This document shows positions 8,926 to 17,468 of a DNA stretch of 55,142 nucleotides, piece by piece. The stretch lies in contig NZ_NTHN02000035.1 in NCBI RefSeq assembly GCF_002300555.2, positions 1-55,142 of the forward strand, read 5' to 3'. This stretch comes from Alloyangia mangrovi (GTDB lineage: Bacteria > Pseudomonadota > Alphaproteobacteria > Rhodobacterales > Rhodobacteraceae). How positions within the stretch are numbered: position 1 is the first letter of the stretch; each line of letters begins with the position of its first letter. Made by a program: the position numbers and the translations under genes. Under the pieces are notes generated by a model. It was not told where the DNA came from, made no database searches, and saw only the letters and a list, made by a program, of their open reading frames with translations.

Positions 8926-9300
8926 ATGAAGACCGAGGAAGTAGGTGCCGCCCTGCTGGAGACATGGTCCGTCGACGAGGTCGCCGCGGCCTTTGACCGC
9001 AACGAGATCGTGCTGATCGACGTGCGTACGCCGCAGGAATACATGTTCGAGCACATCGAGGGCGCACTGCTGATGCCCATGGCCTTCTTCAAGCCCGAGA
9101 AGCTGCCGGGGCAGGGCGAGAAGCGCATCGTCTTCCACTGCGGCTCCGGAGTGCGCTCCGAAAAGGTCGCCCGCGCGGCCATCGCCGCCGGCCTCGCGCG
9201 CGTGGCCCACATGGAAGGCGGTTTCGGCGCCTGGAAGGGCAACCACAAGCCCTACATCGGCACCAACATGGCCACCGGCGCCCCGACTCCAATCACCTAA
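8926..9300 (+). CDS. Rhodanese-like sulfurtransferase
   Basis: A 124-residue single-domain rhodanese. IDVRTPQEYMFEHIEGA is the CH2A-type motif and the active loop is HCGSGVRS with Cys72, followed by HMEGGFGAWK. Such proteins move sulfane sulfur from thiosulfate or persulfides to acceptors such as cyanide or thiols. An AAAGGAG site precedes the ATG. It is divergent from ada and ends at 9300, just before a dispersed 3'-end element. The acceptor cannot be read from the sequence. Confidence 0.9.
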   Translation: MKTEEVGAALLETWSVDEVAAAFDRNEIVLIDVRTPQEYMFEHIEGALLMPMAFFKPEKLPGQGEKRIVFHCGSGVRSEKVARAAIAAGLARVAHMEGGFGAWKGNHKPYIGTNMATGAPTPIT

Positions 9301-9315
9301 AACTGTCCGGAGGGC

Positions 9316-9380
9316 TTTCTTCTAGGTGCAAATATCCCGGGGGGTGAGCCCGTCACGGGCGAGGGGGGCAGCGCCCCCCC
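9316..9380 (+). repeat. 3'-end element copy A1 (TTCTTCTAGGT...AAATATCCCGGGG plus two hairpins)
   Basis: Starting 16 bases after the rhodanese stop: TTCTTCTAGGTGCA, then AATATCCCGGGGGG, then hairpin 1 (GCCCG-TCA-CGGGC, 9348-9360), then hairpin 2 (GGGGGGC-AGC-GCCCCCC, 9363-9379). The same layout follows the stop codons of two other genes here and, in variant form, a fourth. It sits between the convergent rhodanese and FadR-type regulator genes, where a transcript end is expected. Confidence 0.8.
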
Positions 9381-9392
9381 TTCTTCCGCGGA

Positions 9393-10163
9393 TCAGCCGC
9401 GCCCGGTCACCCGGTCGAAGCGCTGCCGGGCCACATCCTCGTCGCGCTCCGCCTTGCGGTCGGCGATCAGCGCCGCCTCGACGTAGCCGAGGTGGGCCTG
9501 CACCGCCGCCTTTGCCGCCGCCGCGTCACGCGCCTGCAGGGCGGTATTGATCGCCCGGTGCTGCTCGAGCAGCGCCTCGCGGGTGGTGCGCTGCTTGAAC
9601 ATGACCGAGCGGTTGTAGAAGACCCCCTCGCGCAGCAACTGGTACATCGAGCGCATCATGTGCAGCATGATCACGTTGTGGCTGGCCTCGATGATCGCGA
9701 GGTGGAAGTCGGCGTCGAGCCGCGCCTCCTCGGCCGGGTTGCGCTTCATATGCGCCGCTTCCATCTTCGCGAAGAGCGCGTCGATCACCTTGAGGTCCGA
9801 GGGCGTGCCGTGCAGCGCCGCGCGCTCGGCGGCCAGCCCCTCCATGTCGCGGCGGAAGCTGAGATAGTCGAAGACCGCCTCGTCATGCTTGGAAAAGAGC
9901 TGGATCAGCGCGTCGGAGAAGGCCGAGCCGAGGACCTCGGTGACGAAGATTCCGGCGCCGGCGCGGGTTTCGAGAAGACCGCGGTCCTGCAGGTCGGCCA
10001 CCGCCTCGCGCAGCGAGGGGCGCGACACGCCAAGCCGCTCCGACAGCTCGCGCTCGGCGGGCAGGCGCTCGCCGGGGCGCAGGATGCCGCGCAGGATCAG
10101 CTCCTCGATCTGCCGCACCACGGCGCTGGAGAGTTTCTCGGACTGCACGGGGCGGAAGGGCAT
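9393..10163 (-). CDS. FadR-subfamily GntR transcriptional regulator (FCD domain)
   Basis: A 256-residue regulator. A winged helix-turn-helix fills about residues 10-75 (LILRGILRPGERLPAERELSERLGVSRPSLREAV). The C-terminal all-helical FCD ligand domain follows, with DADFHLAIIEASHN carrying the Asp and His typical of metal-binding FCD pockets and a further His in EQHRAI. PdhR/LldR-like regulators of this class respond to organic acids. A perfect inverted repeat lies 25 bases upstream of the start and suggests autoregulation. No enzyme or transporter gene is adjacent, so its targets are unknown. Confidence 0.88.
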   Translation of the reverse strand: MPFRPVQSEKLSSAVVRQIEELILRGILRPGERLPAERELSERLGVSRPSLREAVADLQDRGLLETRAGAGIFVTEVLGSAFSDALIQLFSKHDEAVFDYLSFRRDMEGLAAERAALHGTPSDLKVIDALFAKMEAAHMKRNPAEEARLDADFHLAIIEASHNVIMLHMMRSMYQLLREGVFYNRSVMFKQRTTREALLEQHRAINTALQARDAAAAKAAVQAHLGYVEAALIADRKAERDEDVARQRFDRVTGRG

Positions 10164-10187
10164 GGAAGGGTCCTGACAGGCGGGAAT

Positions 10188-10206
10188 TGGTCAGATCATA
10201 TGACCA
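10188..10206. promoter_or_regulatory. Candidate operator for the FadR-type regulator
   Basis: TGGTCA, seven bases, TGACCA: a perfect 6-bp inverted repeat 25 bases upstream of the regulator start. FadR-subfamily GntR proteins bind TGGT...ACCA-type palindromes, so this is a plausible autoregulatory site. The seven-base spacer is wider than in the classic FadR and PdhR sites. Confidence 0.55.
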
Positions 10207-10275
10207 CGCGTGCCGCGGCTCAAGCGCGACGAAAGGACAGTGGCTCTTCCTGAGGGGAGCTCACCCGCGGGGCGC

Positions 10276-10722
10276 TTACCAGCGCGAGAGCGCGTCTTCG
10301 TCCTCGTCCTTGGCGGCGACCCAGGAGGTGCCGCCGGTGCCGCTTTCCTTCTTCCAGAAGGGCGCTCGGGACTTGAGGTAGTCCATCAGGTACTCGGCCG
10401 CCTCGAAGGCATGGCCGCGGTGCGGGGAGGCGGTGGCGACCATCATGATGCGCTCGCCCGGGCCCATGCGGCCGTGGCGGTGGATCACCAGCACCTCGCC
10501 GAGCTGCCAGCGGGCCTCGGCCTCGGCGGCGATCTTTTCCAGCGCCTTTTGCGTCATGCCGGGGTAGTGCTCGATCTCCATCGTCTCCAGCGTGCCCGAG
10601 ACATCGCGCACCACGCCGGTGAAGGTCACCACGGCGCCCATGTCGCTGCGGCCCGCGGCGAAACACTCGGCTTCGGCGCCGAAATCAAAAGGCTCTTCCT
10701 GCACGACAACCCGGATCGCCAT
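10276..10722 (-). CDS. moaE: Molybdopterin synthase catalytic subunit MoaE
   Basis: A 148-residue MoaE, the large subunit that, with thiocarboxylated MoaD, inserts the dithiolene sulfurs into precursor Z (cPMP). Family marks are GAVVTFTGVVRD, the HYPGMTQKAL strand, VIHRHGRMGPGE, SPHRGHAFEAAEYLMDYLK and the FWKKE lysines near the active site. The start at 10722 is four bases after the moaD stop, so moaD-moaE form a co-translated pair. A short acidic tail (KDEDEDALSRW) follows the core. The other moa genes are not in the window. Confidence 0.95.
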   Translation of the reverse strand: MAIRVVVQEEPFDFGAEAECFAAGRSDMGAVVTFTGVVRDVSGTLETMEIEHYPGMTQKALEKIAAEAEARWQLGEVLVIHRHGRMGPGERIMMVATASPHRGHAFEAAEYLMDYLKSRAPFWKKESGTGGTSWVAAKDEDEDALSRW

Positions 10723-10726
10723 GGGT

Positions 10727-10972
10727 TCAGCCCCCGGTCATCGGCGGGAAGAAGGCGACCTCGCGCACACCGGCGAGCGGGGCGTCGAACTCCGACAGCT
10801 CCTGGTCCAGCGCCACGCGCAGCGCCGAGAGGTCGGAGAAAGCCATGGCGTAACGTTCCTCGCGGCCACGCAGTTCTTCGATGAGATCGTTGACCGTGGC
10901 GGCCTCGGTCTCGTAGCGCTCTTTCGGCAGGCCGATGCGCTCACGCACCCAGGCGAAATAGAGCAGGTCCAT
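10727..10972 (-). CDS. moaD: Molybdopterin synthase sulfur carrier subunit MoaD
   Basis: An 81-residue ubiquitin-like protein ending in the required Gly-Gly (PPMTGG) that carries the thiocarboxylate. The N-terminus MDLLYFAWVRERIG matches the MoaD family. The ATG at 10972 shares one base with the pgsA stop (TGATG), so pgsA, moaD and moaE are probably one transcript. The pgsA-moaD pairing recurs in Rhodobacteraceae as far as I recall. Confidence 0.94.
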   Translation of the reverse strand: MDLLYFAWVRERIGLPKERYETEAATVNDLIEELRGREERYAMAFSDLSALRVALDQELSEFDAPLAGVREVAFFPPMTGG

Positions 10973-11637
10973 CACGTATCGTCCTTCAGGAACGGCAGGG
11001 CCTTCACGAAGTAGTCCCAGCCGGTGATCAGGGTCAGCGCGGCGGCGATCCACAGCAGCGTCAGGCCGAGGTGACCGGTCCAGATCATCCCGGCTTCCTG
11101 CCAGCGCAGCCCGTGCGGATCGGCGCCGCCGGCGTCGAGCGCGCGGGTGACCGTCTGCTGATCCAGCGCCTCGACGCTGAGAGCAAGGTAATGCTCGAAC
11201 ACCCCCTGTGAAAAGAGCGTGGCGATGGCGATCATCTGGAAGGTCGTTTTCCACTTTGCCAGCTTGGTCACCTTCAGAGTGCCGGCGACGTCGCCGAGAT
11301 ACTCGCGCAGGCCCGACACGAAGACCTCGCGGAAGAGGATCATGGTCGCAGGCAGCACCAGCCAGGGCGACATCGAGGAGTAGCCGACGATCACCATCAG
11401 TGCGATCACCACCATCGCCTTGTCGGCGATGGGATCGAGCATGGCGCCGATCTTGCTTTCCTGCCCCCAGAGCCGGGCGAGGTAGCCGTCGAACCAGTCG
11501 GTGACGGCGGCGCCGATGAACAGCAGCAGCGCGAACCAGTCGGCGAGCGGCCGCGAGAAATACAGGAACATCACCGCCACGCCGGGAGCGGCGATCAGGC
11601 GGAGGGCGGTGAGGATATTTGGCAGGTTCCAGCGCAT
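10972..11637 (-). CDS. pgsA: CDP-diacylglycerol-glycerol-3-phosphate 3-phosphatidyltransferase
   Basis: A 221-residue integral membrane enzyme for the committed step to phosphatidylglycerol and cardiolipin. The CDP-alcohol phosphatidyltransferase motif is complete: the AVTDWFDGYLARLW segment and GAMLDPIADKAM supply the metal-binding aspartates. There are several hydrophobic helices, with VKALPFLKDD at the end. The start at 11637 (MRWNLPNILTALR) is the usual family N-terminus; the longer frame overlaps recO. It leads the pgsA-moaD-moaE group, 55 bases downstream of recO. Confidence 0.95.
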   Translation of the reverse strand: MRWNLPNILTALRLIAAPGVAVMFLYFSRPLADWFALLLFIGAAVTDWFDGYLARLWGQESKIGAMLDPIADKAMVVIALMVIVGYSSMSPWLVLPATMILFREVFVSGLREYLGDVAGTLKVTKLAKWKTTFQMIAIATLFSQGVFEHYLALSVEALDQQTVTRALDAGGADPHGLRWQEAGMIWTGHLGLTLLWIAAALTLITGWDYFVKALPFLKDDT

Positions 11638-11692
11638 GCGACTTACGTAGCGCGCTTTTTGGGGAGGGGAAAGACGCCTTGCGCCGCAGACC

Positions 11693-12421
11693 TCACACGG
11701 TGCTGCGACGAAATCTCTCGACATAGGCGGCGCGGGCCTGCGGCAGGGGCCTGTCGCGCAGGGCGGGGGCCATGTGGCGCTCGAGGAAGTGTCCCGTCGT
11801 GCGCAGCGCCTCGAGGATCTCGCCATCGCCGCCTGGGCCCTCTCCTTTGAGAATGTCGGGCAGCGGCAGCAGCCGGTCGGCCCATTTTCCCGCCGCCTGG
11901 CGCGAGACGGCGCGGCCGGTGCGGGGCGAGACGAAGCAGAGTTCCTCGTTGGTGCCGCGTACCGCGCAGGCCGAAAGGTCGAGCCCGAAGCCCATCTCGT
12001 CGAGCAGCGCCATTTCCCAGCGCAAGTAGGCCAGCGGCCAGATGTCCTGCTGCGGCAGAAGGTCGAGCAGCTGCTCGGTGCGGGCGTAGAGCGCGGGATG
12101 CGCCTCGCGCTCGGGCAGCGAGAAGGCGAGCAGGGCGCAGACCGCGTTGAGCCCCGCCAGCGACAGCCGGTCTGCCAGTGCATTGGCGGCCCGCGAGCGT
12201 TGAGGCTCGGCGGTGAAGTTGCCCATGTGGTCCTCGAGCCGCGCCTTCCACGTCAGGTCGAGCTGCGAACCGGGCTGCAGGAAGGGGGCGACACGGCGCG
12301 AGGCACCGCCGCGCAGCACGCCCATGTGCCGCCCGTGTCCGGGGGTGAAGACCTCGAGGATGGCCGAGCTTTCGCCGTGCCTGCGCGAGGTCAGAAGGAT
12401 GCCGGTGTCGCGCCATTCCAT
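11693..12421 (-). CDS. recO: DNA repair protein RecO
   Basis: A 242-residue RecO, which with RecR loads RecA on SSB-coated gaps. It starts [17 protein letters not shown], matching the OB-fold N-terminus, and continues with [16 protein letters not shown] and the helical domain containing [27 protein letters not shown]. The zinc-binding Cys set of some RecO proteins is only partly visible. The upstream extension is low-complexity and lies in the divergent intergenic region, so ATG 12421 is used. In many alphaproteobacteria recO directly follows era; here a plus-strand membrane gene stands between them. Confidence 0.93.
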   Translation of the reverse strand: MEWRDTGILLTSRRHGESSAILEVFTPGHGRHMGVLRGGASRRVAPFLQPGSQLDLTWKARLEDHMGNFTAEPQRSRAANALADRLSLAGLNAVCALLAFSLPEREAHPALYARTEQLLDLLPQQDIWPLAYLRWEMALLDEMGFGLDLSACAVRGTNEELCFVSPRTGRAVSRQAAGKWADRLLPLPDILKGEGPGGDGEILEALRTTGHFLERHMAPALRDRPLPQARAAYVERFRRSTV

Positions 12422-12614
12422 GCGCGCACTCTCGGAGTTTGCTTCGGCAGGGGCAAGGGGTGCGCACAGGGGGGGTGGTGCAGAGCCTGCCGATCGCGCG
12501 GGACTTGGACCGGAGGCGACCCGCTCGCGCGGGCACACCGCCCCGTGAACCGGCCGTCGCTTGGCCTCGCAAGAATCTTCTTCCTGCAGTAGGATGGTCG
12601 GCCCGGGAGAAGCC
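12422..12614. other. Divergent intergenic region recO/Pr6Pr
   Basis: The 193 bases between the recO and membrane-protein starts hold no ORF with recognisable content. They contain a run of seven G (around 12469-12475) and GC-rich inverted stretches near 12519-12540. Both promoters should lie here, but I cannot pick out boxes with confidence. Confidence 0.4.
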
Positions 12615-13256
12615 ATGACCCAGACTCACCGCCTGACCGCCCTGCTGATTGCCCTGCTCGCTCTGGGGGCTTTGTGGTTGCAGGTCTACGTGGGGCTGGC
12701 GCGAAGACCGGACCACGAGGTCTGGCAAGAGCTCTGGCGGCTGGGGCGTTACTTTACCATCCTGACCAATCTGATGGTCGCGGTGACCTTCGCGGGCATC
12801 GCGGCCGGGCATCGGAGCCCGCCGTGGTGGCTGGCCGCGGTCGCCTTGTGGATCCTCATCGTCGCCATCGTCTACCACGGGCTGCTGGCACGACCGCTGG
12901 ACGGCATCCGCTGGTGGTCGGACATGGCGGTGCACACCTTCGTTCCGATCACGGTCGGGCTCTGGTGGCTGGCGCTGGCACCGAAGGACGGGTTGATGCC
13001 GCGACACGCGGTCTGGTGGCTGCTCTGGCCGCTGATTTACGTCAGCTACGCACTGATCCGCGGCGAATTCGACGGGCGGCACCCGTATTTCTTCATCGAC
13101 CCGCATGAGGTCGGCTGGAGCGGGGTCGGCCTGTGGTGCGTGGCGTTGGGGGTGAGCTTCTGGCTCGGCGGTCTCGGGGTGGTGGCGCTCGGGCGGCTGC
13201 TCAGCCGTCCATCTCCGTCAGCAGATGGCGCCCCTGACGGTCCTCAAGTTCGATGA
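12615..13256 (+). CDS. Pr6Pr family membrane protein (FAR-17a/AIG1-like)
   Basis: A 213-residue polytopic membrane protein with about six hydrophobic helices: [42 protein letters not shown] and [13 protein letters not shown] among them. The TNLMV and VHTFVPI segments and the [25 protein letters not shown] stretch fit the Pr6Pr family, whose function is not established. A GGGAGA site supports the ATG at 12615. Its last 56 bases overlap the 3' end of DUF1491 on the other strand. It is the only plus-strand gene in the recO-era region and looks like an insertion into the usual order. Confidence 0.75.
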   Translation: MTQTHRLTALLIALLALGALWLQVYVGLARRPDHEVWQELWRLGRYFTILTNLMVAVTFAGIAAGHRSPPWWLAAVALWILIVAIVYHGLLARPLDGIRWWSDMAVHTFVPITVGLWWLALAPKDGLMPRHAVWWLLWPLIYVSYALIRGEFDGRHPYFFIDPHEVGWSGVGLWCVALGVSFWLGGLGVVALGRLLSRPSPSADGAPDGPQVR

Positions 13257-13533
13257 CCCAGAGGTCGGGGTCGAAGTCGCGCTGCTTGGCGACGCGCGCG
13301 TCGACTTCGTATTCCGGCCCCTCGGCCAGCGTGGCCCAGCGGCGGGCGCCGGTCATGAGATCCCATTCGCGGCTGAAGGCCACGGCCTTGCCGTCGAGCG
13401 TGGCGAGCTTGACGATCACCGCCCCGGCGGTGTCGTCGCCGTGGGCGGTCACATAGGCAGGGATGTCCTGCAGCGACAGGCGGCGCAGGTAGGCGCCGAC
13501 CCAGACATGGGTGGCGAGCCGGGGCTCAGGCAT
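13201..13533 (-). CDS. DUF1491 family protein
   Basis: A 110-residue cytosolic protein of the alphaproteobacterial DUF1491 family, function unknown. Recognisable segments are RLATHVWVGAYLRRL, GDDTAGAVIVKL, SREWDLMTGARRW and the C-terminal [16 protein letters not shown]. It overlaps the era stop by eight bases at its start, which suggests coupling to era, and overlaps the convergent Pr6Pr gene at its end. Confidence 0.8.
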   Translation of the reverse strand: MPEPRLATHVWVGAYLRRLSLQDIPAYVTAHGDDTAGAVIVKLATLDGKAVAFSREWDLMTGARRWATLAEGPEYEVDARVAKQRDFDPDLWVIELEDRQGRHLLTEMDG

Positions 13534-14434
13534 TGCCGTCCTTGAACTCGAGCCCCATCTCGGAATAGCGCTCGGCCTCTTCCAGCCAGTTCTCGCGGAC
13601 CTTCACCTGCAGGAAGAGGTGCACCTTGCGGCCGAGGAACTCCTCGAGCTCGGCGCGCGAGGCCTGGCTGACCGACTTGATCGTCTCGCCCTTCTTGCCC
13701 AGCACGATGCCCTTGTGGCCGTCGCGGGTGACATAGATGATCTGGTCGATCCGGGCCGAGCCGTCCTCGCGCTCTTCCCAGTGCTCCGTCTCGACCGTCA
13801 ACTGGTAGGGCAGTTCCTGGTGCAGGCGCAGGGTCAGCTTCTCGCGGGTCATCTCGGCGGCGATCATGCGCATCGGCAGGTCGGCGATCTGGTCCTCGGG
13901 GTAGAGCCAGGGGCTCTCGGGCACCTGCTCAGCCAGCCACTTGCGCAGCGCGTCGACGCCATGGCCGCGCTCGGCCGAGATCATGAAGGTCTCGGCGAAG
14001 GGATAGGCCTCGTTCATCTTCTGGGTCAGCGCCAGCAGGTCCTCAGCCTTGACCCGGTCGATCTTGTTGATCGCCAGCGCCACCTTGCGGCCGCGCGGCA
14101 GATCCTGCAGCCCGTCGAGGATGCGCTTCACGCCGTCGGTCATGCCCCGGTGCGCCTCGATCAGCAGCACGATGATGTCGGCATCCGAAGCGCCGCCCCA
14201 GGCCGCCGCCACCATGGCGCGGTCAAGCCGACGGCGCGGCTTGAAGAGACCCGGCGTATCGACGAAGACGAGCTGGCTTTCGCCCTCCATGGCCACGCCG
14301 CGGATGCGGGTGCGTGTGGTCTGCACCTTGTGGGTGACGATCGACACCTTGGCGCCCACCATGCGGTTGGTGAGCGTCGACTTGCCCGCGTTGGGCTCGC
14401 CGATGAGGGCGATGAATCCGGCACGTGTGGTCAT
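13526..14434 (-). CDS. era: GTPase Era
   Basis: A 302-residue Era, the essential GTPase that binds the 16S rRNA 3' end during 30S assembly. The G1 motif GEPNAGKST is at 12-20, the switch region has VQTTRTRIRG, G3 is DTPG near 59-62 and G4 is NKID at 123-126. The C-terminal KH domain shows GHKGIVLGKKGETIK. Length and order are normal. It lies in the lepB-rnc-(EamA)-era series, with DUF1491 overlapping its end. Confidence 0.97.
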   Translation of the reverse strand: MTTRAGFIALIGEPNAGKSTLTNRMVGAKVSIVTHKVQTTRTRIRGVAMEGESQLVFVDTPGLFKPRRRLDRAMVAAAWGGASDADIIVLLIEAHRGMTDGVKRILDGLQDLPRGRKVALAINKIDRVKAEDLLALTQKMNEAYPFAETFMISAERGHGVDALRKWLAEQVPESPWLYPEDQIADLPMRMIAAEMTREKLTLRLHQELPYQLTVETEHWEEREDGSARIDQIIYVTRDGHKGIVLGKKGETIKSVSQASRAELEEFLGRKVHLFLQVKVRENWLEEAERYSEMGLEFKDGNA

Positions 14435-14447
14435 TGGGGCGTTCCCG

Positions 14448-15374
14448 TTACTGACGATCCGTGGCCCTTACAGGCTTTTGCGGCGCGGGGCCAGAGCGGC
14501 CGCTGCGGATCAGGGTATAGCATCCCGAGACGACAATCAGCAGCGCTCCTGCAAGCGTCCACAAATCCGGGCGCTCGCCGAAGAGAAGATAGGCGAAGAC
14601 CAGCGCCACCAGCAGCCGCGAGTAGCGGAAGGGGGCAACCACCGAGACCTCGCCGCTGCGCATGGCGCGGGTGAGGGCGGTGTAGGCGCAGACGCCGACG
14701 AAACCGGTGGCCAGCAGGCGCAGCAGCTCGGAGGTCTGTGGCAGGCGCGGCGGCGCGGGGTCAAAGGGCAAAAGCAGCAGCCCCGCAAAGGTGACGACGG
14801 CAAAGCCGAGGATGCCGAGTTGCCTTGCCGAGACCGCGGGTGGCGCGGCGCGGGTGTAGAGATCGCGCATGGCGAAGCCGAACATCGCCGCGATCGACAG
14901 CAGCGCGTCGAGCCGGAAGGCCTCGGGCGTGGGGCGCACGATCAGCAGCACGCCGATGAAGCCCACCGCCATGGCGGCCCAGCGGCGCGGGCCGACCTTC
15001 TCGCCAAGCAGCAGCGCCGCCCCGGCGGTGACCACCAGCGGCGCGGCCTGCAGGATCGAGGAGGTGACCGACAGCGGCGTATAGGCCAGCGACAGAGCGA
15101 AGAAGAGCCGCCCCATGATCTCGAAGACCGTGCGCAGCAGCAGGCTGGGGCGCAGCATCGCCGGATGCAGCACCGCCTCGCCCGCGCGCAGGGTCATGGC
15201 GGTGTAGAGCGTGACGCCGGTGAGGCCGAAGATCAGCGTCGCCTCGCCCGGCGGCAGGCCGGGGGCGACGGATTTGAACAGCGCGTCCTCGATGGCGAAG
15301 AGCGTCATCGCCAGCACCATGAAACCGGCGCCGGTGGCATTCGCGCTCATCCGCGGCGCGGCGGTGTCAGCCAT
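14448..15374 (-). CDS. DMT-superfamily (EamA) transporter
   Basis: A membrane protein of 308 residues with two EamA repeats and about ten helices. Family marks include [20 protein letters not shown] in the first repeat, [25 protein letters not shown] in the fourth-fifth helix region, and [18 protein letters not shown] in the second repeat. The ATG at 15374 overlaps the rnc stop by eight bases; the in-frame ATG at 15350 is possible but lacks a better ribosome site. The substrate cannot be predicted. It sits between rnc and era, which are more often directly adjacent. Confidence 0.85.
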   Translation of the reverse strand: MADTAAPRMSANATGAGFMVLAMTLFAIEDALFKSVAPGLPPGEATLIFGLTGVTLYTAMTLRAGEAVLHPAMLRPSLLLRTVFEIMGRLFFALSLAYTPLSVTSSILQAAPLVVTAGAALLLGEKVGPRRWAAMAVGFIGVLLIVRPTPEAFRLDALLSIAAMFGFAMRDLYTRAAPPAVSARQLGILGFAVVTFAGLLLLPFDPAPPRLPQTSELLRLLATGFVGVCAYTALTRAMRSGEVSVVAPFRYSRLLVALVFAYLLFGERPDLWTLAGALLIVVSGCYTLIRSGRSGPAPQKPVRATDRQ

Positions 15375-16053
15375 TTTCCGAGACTTGCGCCAGCAGCGCA
15401 GCCGCGGCTTCCTGCTCGGCCTTGCGCTTCGAGCCGGCGGTGGCATCGGCCTTCTGGCCCGAGGCGAGCCGCACCTCGATGGTGAAGACCGGCGCATGGT
15501 CCGGACCGGAGCGCGCCGTCTCGACATAGGCGGGCGGGGTCATGCCGCGCGCCTGCGCCCATTCCTGCAGCGAGGTCTTGGGGTCGCGCGCGTCCTGCTC
15601 CACGGTCGAGACGCGATTGCCCCAGAGCCGCAAAATCATCTTCTGCGCAACTTCGAAGCCGCCATCGAGGTAGACCGCGGCGATCACCGCCTCCATCGCG
15701 TCGCCGAGCAGCGCCTGCTTGCGCCGCCCGCCCGACATCATCTCTGAGCGGCCGAGTTTCAGCGCGGCGCCGATGTCGACCTCGCGCGCGACCTCGGCGC
15801 AGGCTTCCTTGCGCACAAGTGCATTGAAACGCGGCGCGAGCTGACCCTCGGAGGCCTTGCGGTCCTCGGACAGCAGCGCCTCGGCCATGACGAGACCGAG
15901 CACGCGGTCGCCGAGGAACTCGAGCCGCTGGTTGTCCTCGCGGCCGGGGCCGGACATCGACGAATGGGTCAGCGCGCGGCGCAGGAGCTCGGGCCGGTCG
16001 AACCGGTGGCCGAGTCGCTCCTCGAGCGCGATTATCTCGGCCGAGCGCTTCAT
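15367..16053 (-). CDS. rnc: Ribonuclease III
   Basis: A 228-residue RNase III that cuts double-stranded RNA, including rRNA precursors. The signature [13 protein letters not shown] spans 41-53, with Glu45 and Asp49 as catalytic acids; [16 protein letters not shown] supplies the later Asp/Glu. The C-terminal double-stranded RNA-binding domain has [11 protein letters not shown] and [11 protein letters not shown]. The ATG overlaps the lepB stop by four bases (ATGA). Confidence 0.97.
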   Translation of the reverse strand: MKRSAEIIALEERLGHRFDRPELLRRALTHSSMSGPGREDNQRLEFLGDRVLGLVMAEALLSEDRKASEGQLAPRFNALVRKEACAEVAREVDIGAALKLGRSEMMSGGRRKQALLGDAMEAVIAAVYLDGGFEVAQKMILRLWGNRVSTVEQDARDPKTSLQEWAQARGMTPPAYVETARSGPDHAPVFTIEVRLASGQKADATAGSKRKAEQEAAAALLAQVSENG

Positions 16054-16883
16054 GTGATCTTGTGGAAGAACCGGTCGGAGCGCCAGGTCCAGAAGAACAG
16101 CATCGAGCGGCCCGAGGAGGAGAACATGACCCGCGTCGCCTTGCCGATGATGTTCTCGAAGGGCACGAAGCCGACGCCGCCCGCGGCGTTGGGCACGCGG
16201 CTGTCGGCGGAGTTGTCGCGGTTGTCGCCCATCATGAAGAAATGACCCTCGGGCACAGTGTAGATCGGCGTGTTGTCCGACCCCTGCATGGCGATGTTGA
16301 GGATATCATGCTTCACGCCGTTCGGCAGCGTTTCGGTCCAGCGCGACTTCTCGCAGACACCGCCGGTGCCCACCGGGCCGTTCTCGCAGCGCGGGCGCAG
16401 GCCCTGCGGGCCCTGCGGCTCGGCGGTCTCGGTGAAGGTGCCGTTGGCTTCGACTTCGACCGGGGTGCCGTTGATGTAGAGCAGCCCCTGCTTGACCTGG
16501 ATCTGGTCGCCCGGCAGACCGATCACGCGCTTGATGAAGTCGGTGCCGTTGACCGGGTGACGGAACACCACCACATCGCCGCGCTCGGGCTCGGAGCCGA
16601 AGAGGCGGGTGTTGTCGCCGTCGAGGAAGCCGCAGATGTCCTTGGCGTCGATGTCGATGCCGAAGGAGTTCAGGCGGATTGACGGGCAGGAGGCGTAGGA
16701 ATAGCCGTAGGTCATCTTGTTGACGAAGAGGAAGTCGCCGATCAGCAGCGTGTCCTTCATCGAGCCCGAGGGGATCCAGAAGGGCTGGAAGAACAGCGTG
16801 CGGAAGACGCCCGCGATGATCAGCGCCCAGAACACCGTCTTGACGGTTTCCCAGATTCCGCCGGATTTCTCTTCTTTCGCCAT
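16050..16883 (-). CDS. lepB: Signal peptidase I
   Basis: A 277-residue inner-membrane signal peptidase. One N-terminal helix (about 12-30) precedes IPSGSM with the nucleophile Ser41; the general-base lysine is Lys118 in [11 protein letters not shown]. The third box reads [13 protein letters not shown]. The periplasmic domain has extra Cys residues ([25 protein letters not shown]). It is the start of the lepB-rnc-EamA-era series and is about 140 bases downstream of acpS, with twin hairpins in the gap. Confidence 0.96.
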   Translation of the reverse strand: MAKEEKSGGIWETVKTVFWALIIAGVFRTLFFQPFWIPSGSMKDTLLIGDFLFVNKMTYGYSYASCPSIRLNSFGIDIDAKDICGFLDGDNTRLFGSEPERGDVVVFRHPVNGTDFIKRVIGLPGDQIQVKQGLLYINGTPVEVEANGTFTETAEPQGPQGLRPRCENGPVGTGGVCEKSRWTETLPNGVKHDILNIAMQGSDNTPIYTVPEGHFFMMGDNRDNSADSRVPNAAGGVGFVPFENIIGKATRVMFSSSGRSMLFFWTWRSDRFFHKIT

Positions 16884-16971
16884 GGAATCCCGCCCTTGTG
16901 CCTCGGTGTGCCTTGGTTTCAAGGCTTCATGAGCGGCAGAGGGGAGAGTGTCAAGCCAGCGCTGGAGCGGG

Positions 16972-17015
16972 GCAAATCTCTTCGAAGAGATTTGCAAAAC
17001 CTTCGAAGGGTTTTG
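16972..17015 (-). repeat. Twin TTCGAA-type hairpins after acpS (copy B1)
   Basis: Two adjoining palindromes lie nine bases after the acpS stop. One is perfect: GCAAATCTC-TTCGAA-GAGATTTGC (16972-16995). The other is CAAAACC-TTCGAAG-GGTTTTG (16995-17015) with one unpaired base. They share the central TTTGCAAA. A sister copy with the same layout follows the ubiH gene. They may act as a 3'-end or processing signal between acpS and lepB; there is no long U run, so a plain intrinsic terminator is unlikely. Confidence 0.75.
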
Positions 17016-17023
17016 TGCCGGCG

Positions 17024-17443
17024 TTACCCGTTCGTGAGATCGCCGACGAGCGGGCGGGCCTCGATCACCACGAAGGCCTGAGCCCACGGGTGGTCGTCGG
17101 TCAGCGTCACGTGGATGATCGCCTCGTGGCCGGGTGGGGTCATCAGGTCGAGCCGCTCTTTCGCCCAGCCGGTCACCTGCATGACCGGCTGGCCGGTGGG
17201 CAGGTTGGTCACCGCCATGTCCTTCCACGAGATGCCCATACGCAACCCGGTGCCGAGCGCCTTGGAGCAGGCCTCCTTGGCGGCCCACCGCTTGGCATAG
17301 GTGCCTGCCACGTCCTTTCGGCGCTCGGCCTTGCGCTGCTCGGTCTCGGTGAAGACGCGGTTGCGGAACCGGTCGCCGAAGCGCGCCAGCGTCGCCTCGA
17401 TGCGCTCGATATTCGCAAGGTCGGTGCCGATGCCGAGGATCAT
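17024..17443 (-). CDS. acpS: Holo-[acyl-carrier-protein] synthase
   Basis: A 139-residue AcpS that transfers phosphopantetheine from CoA to acyl carrier protein. The N-terminal [13 protein letters not shown] supplies the metal-binding Asp8, and [16 protein letters not shown] supplies the second metal-binding Glu. Full length for the family. It follows pdxJ by 25 bases on the same strand, the usual alphaproteobacterial pairing. Confidence 0.96.
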   Translation of the reverse strand: MILGIGTDLANIERIEATLARFGDRFRNRVFTETEQRKAERRKDVAGTYAKRWAAKEACSKALGTGLRMGISWKDMAVTNLPTGQPVMQVTGWAKERLDLMTPPGHEAIIHVTLTDDHPWAQAFVVIEARPLVGDLTNG

Positions 17444-17468
17444 CTGTCGCCTCCGGGGCAGCGGGCGC

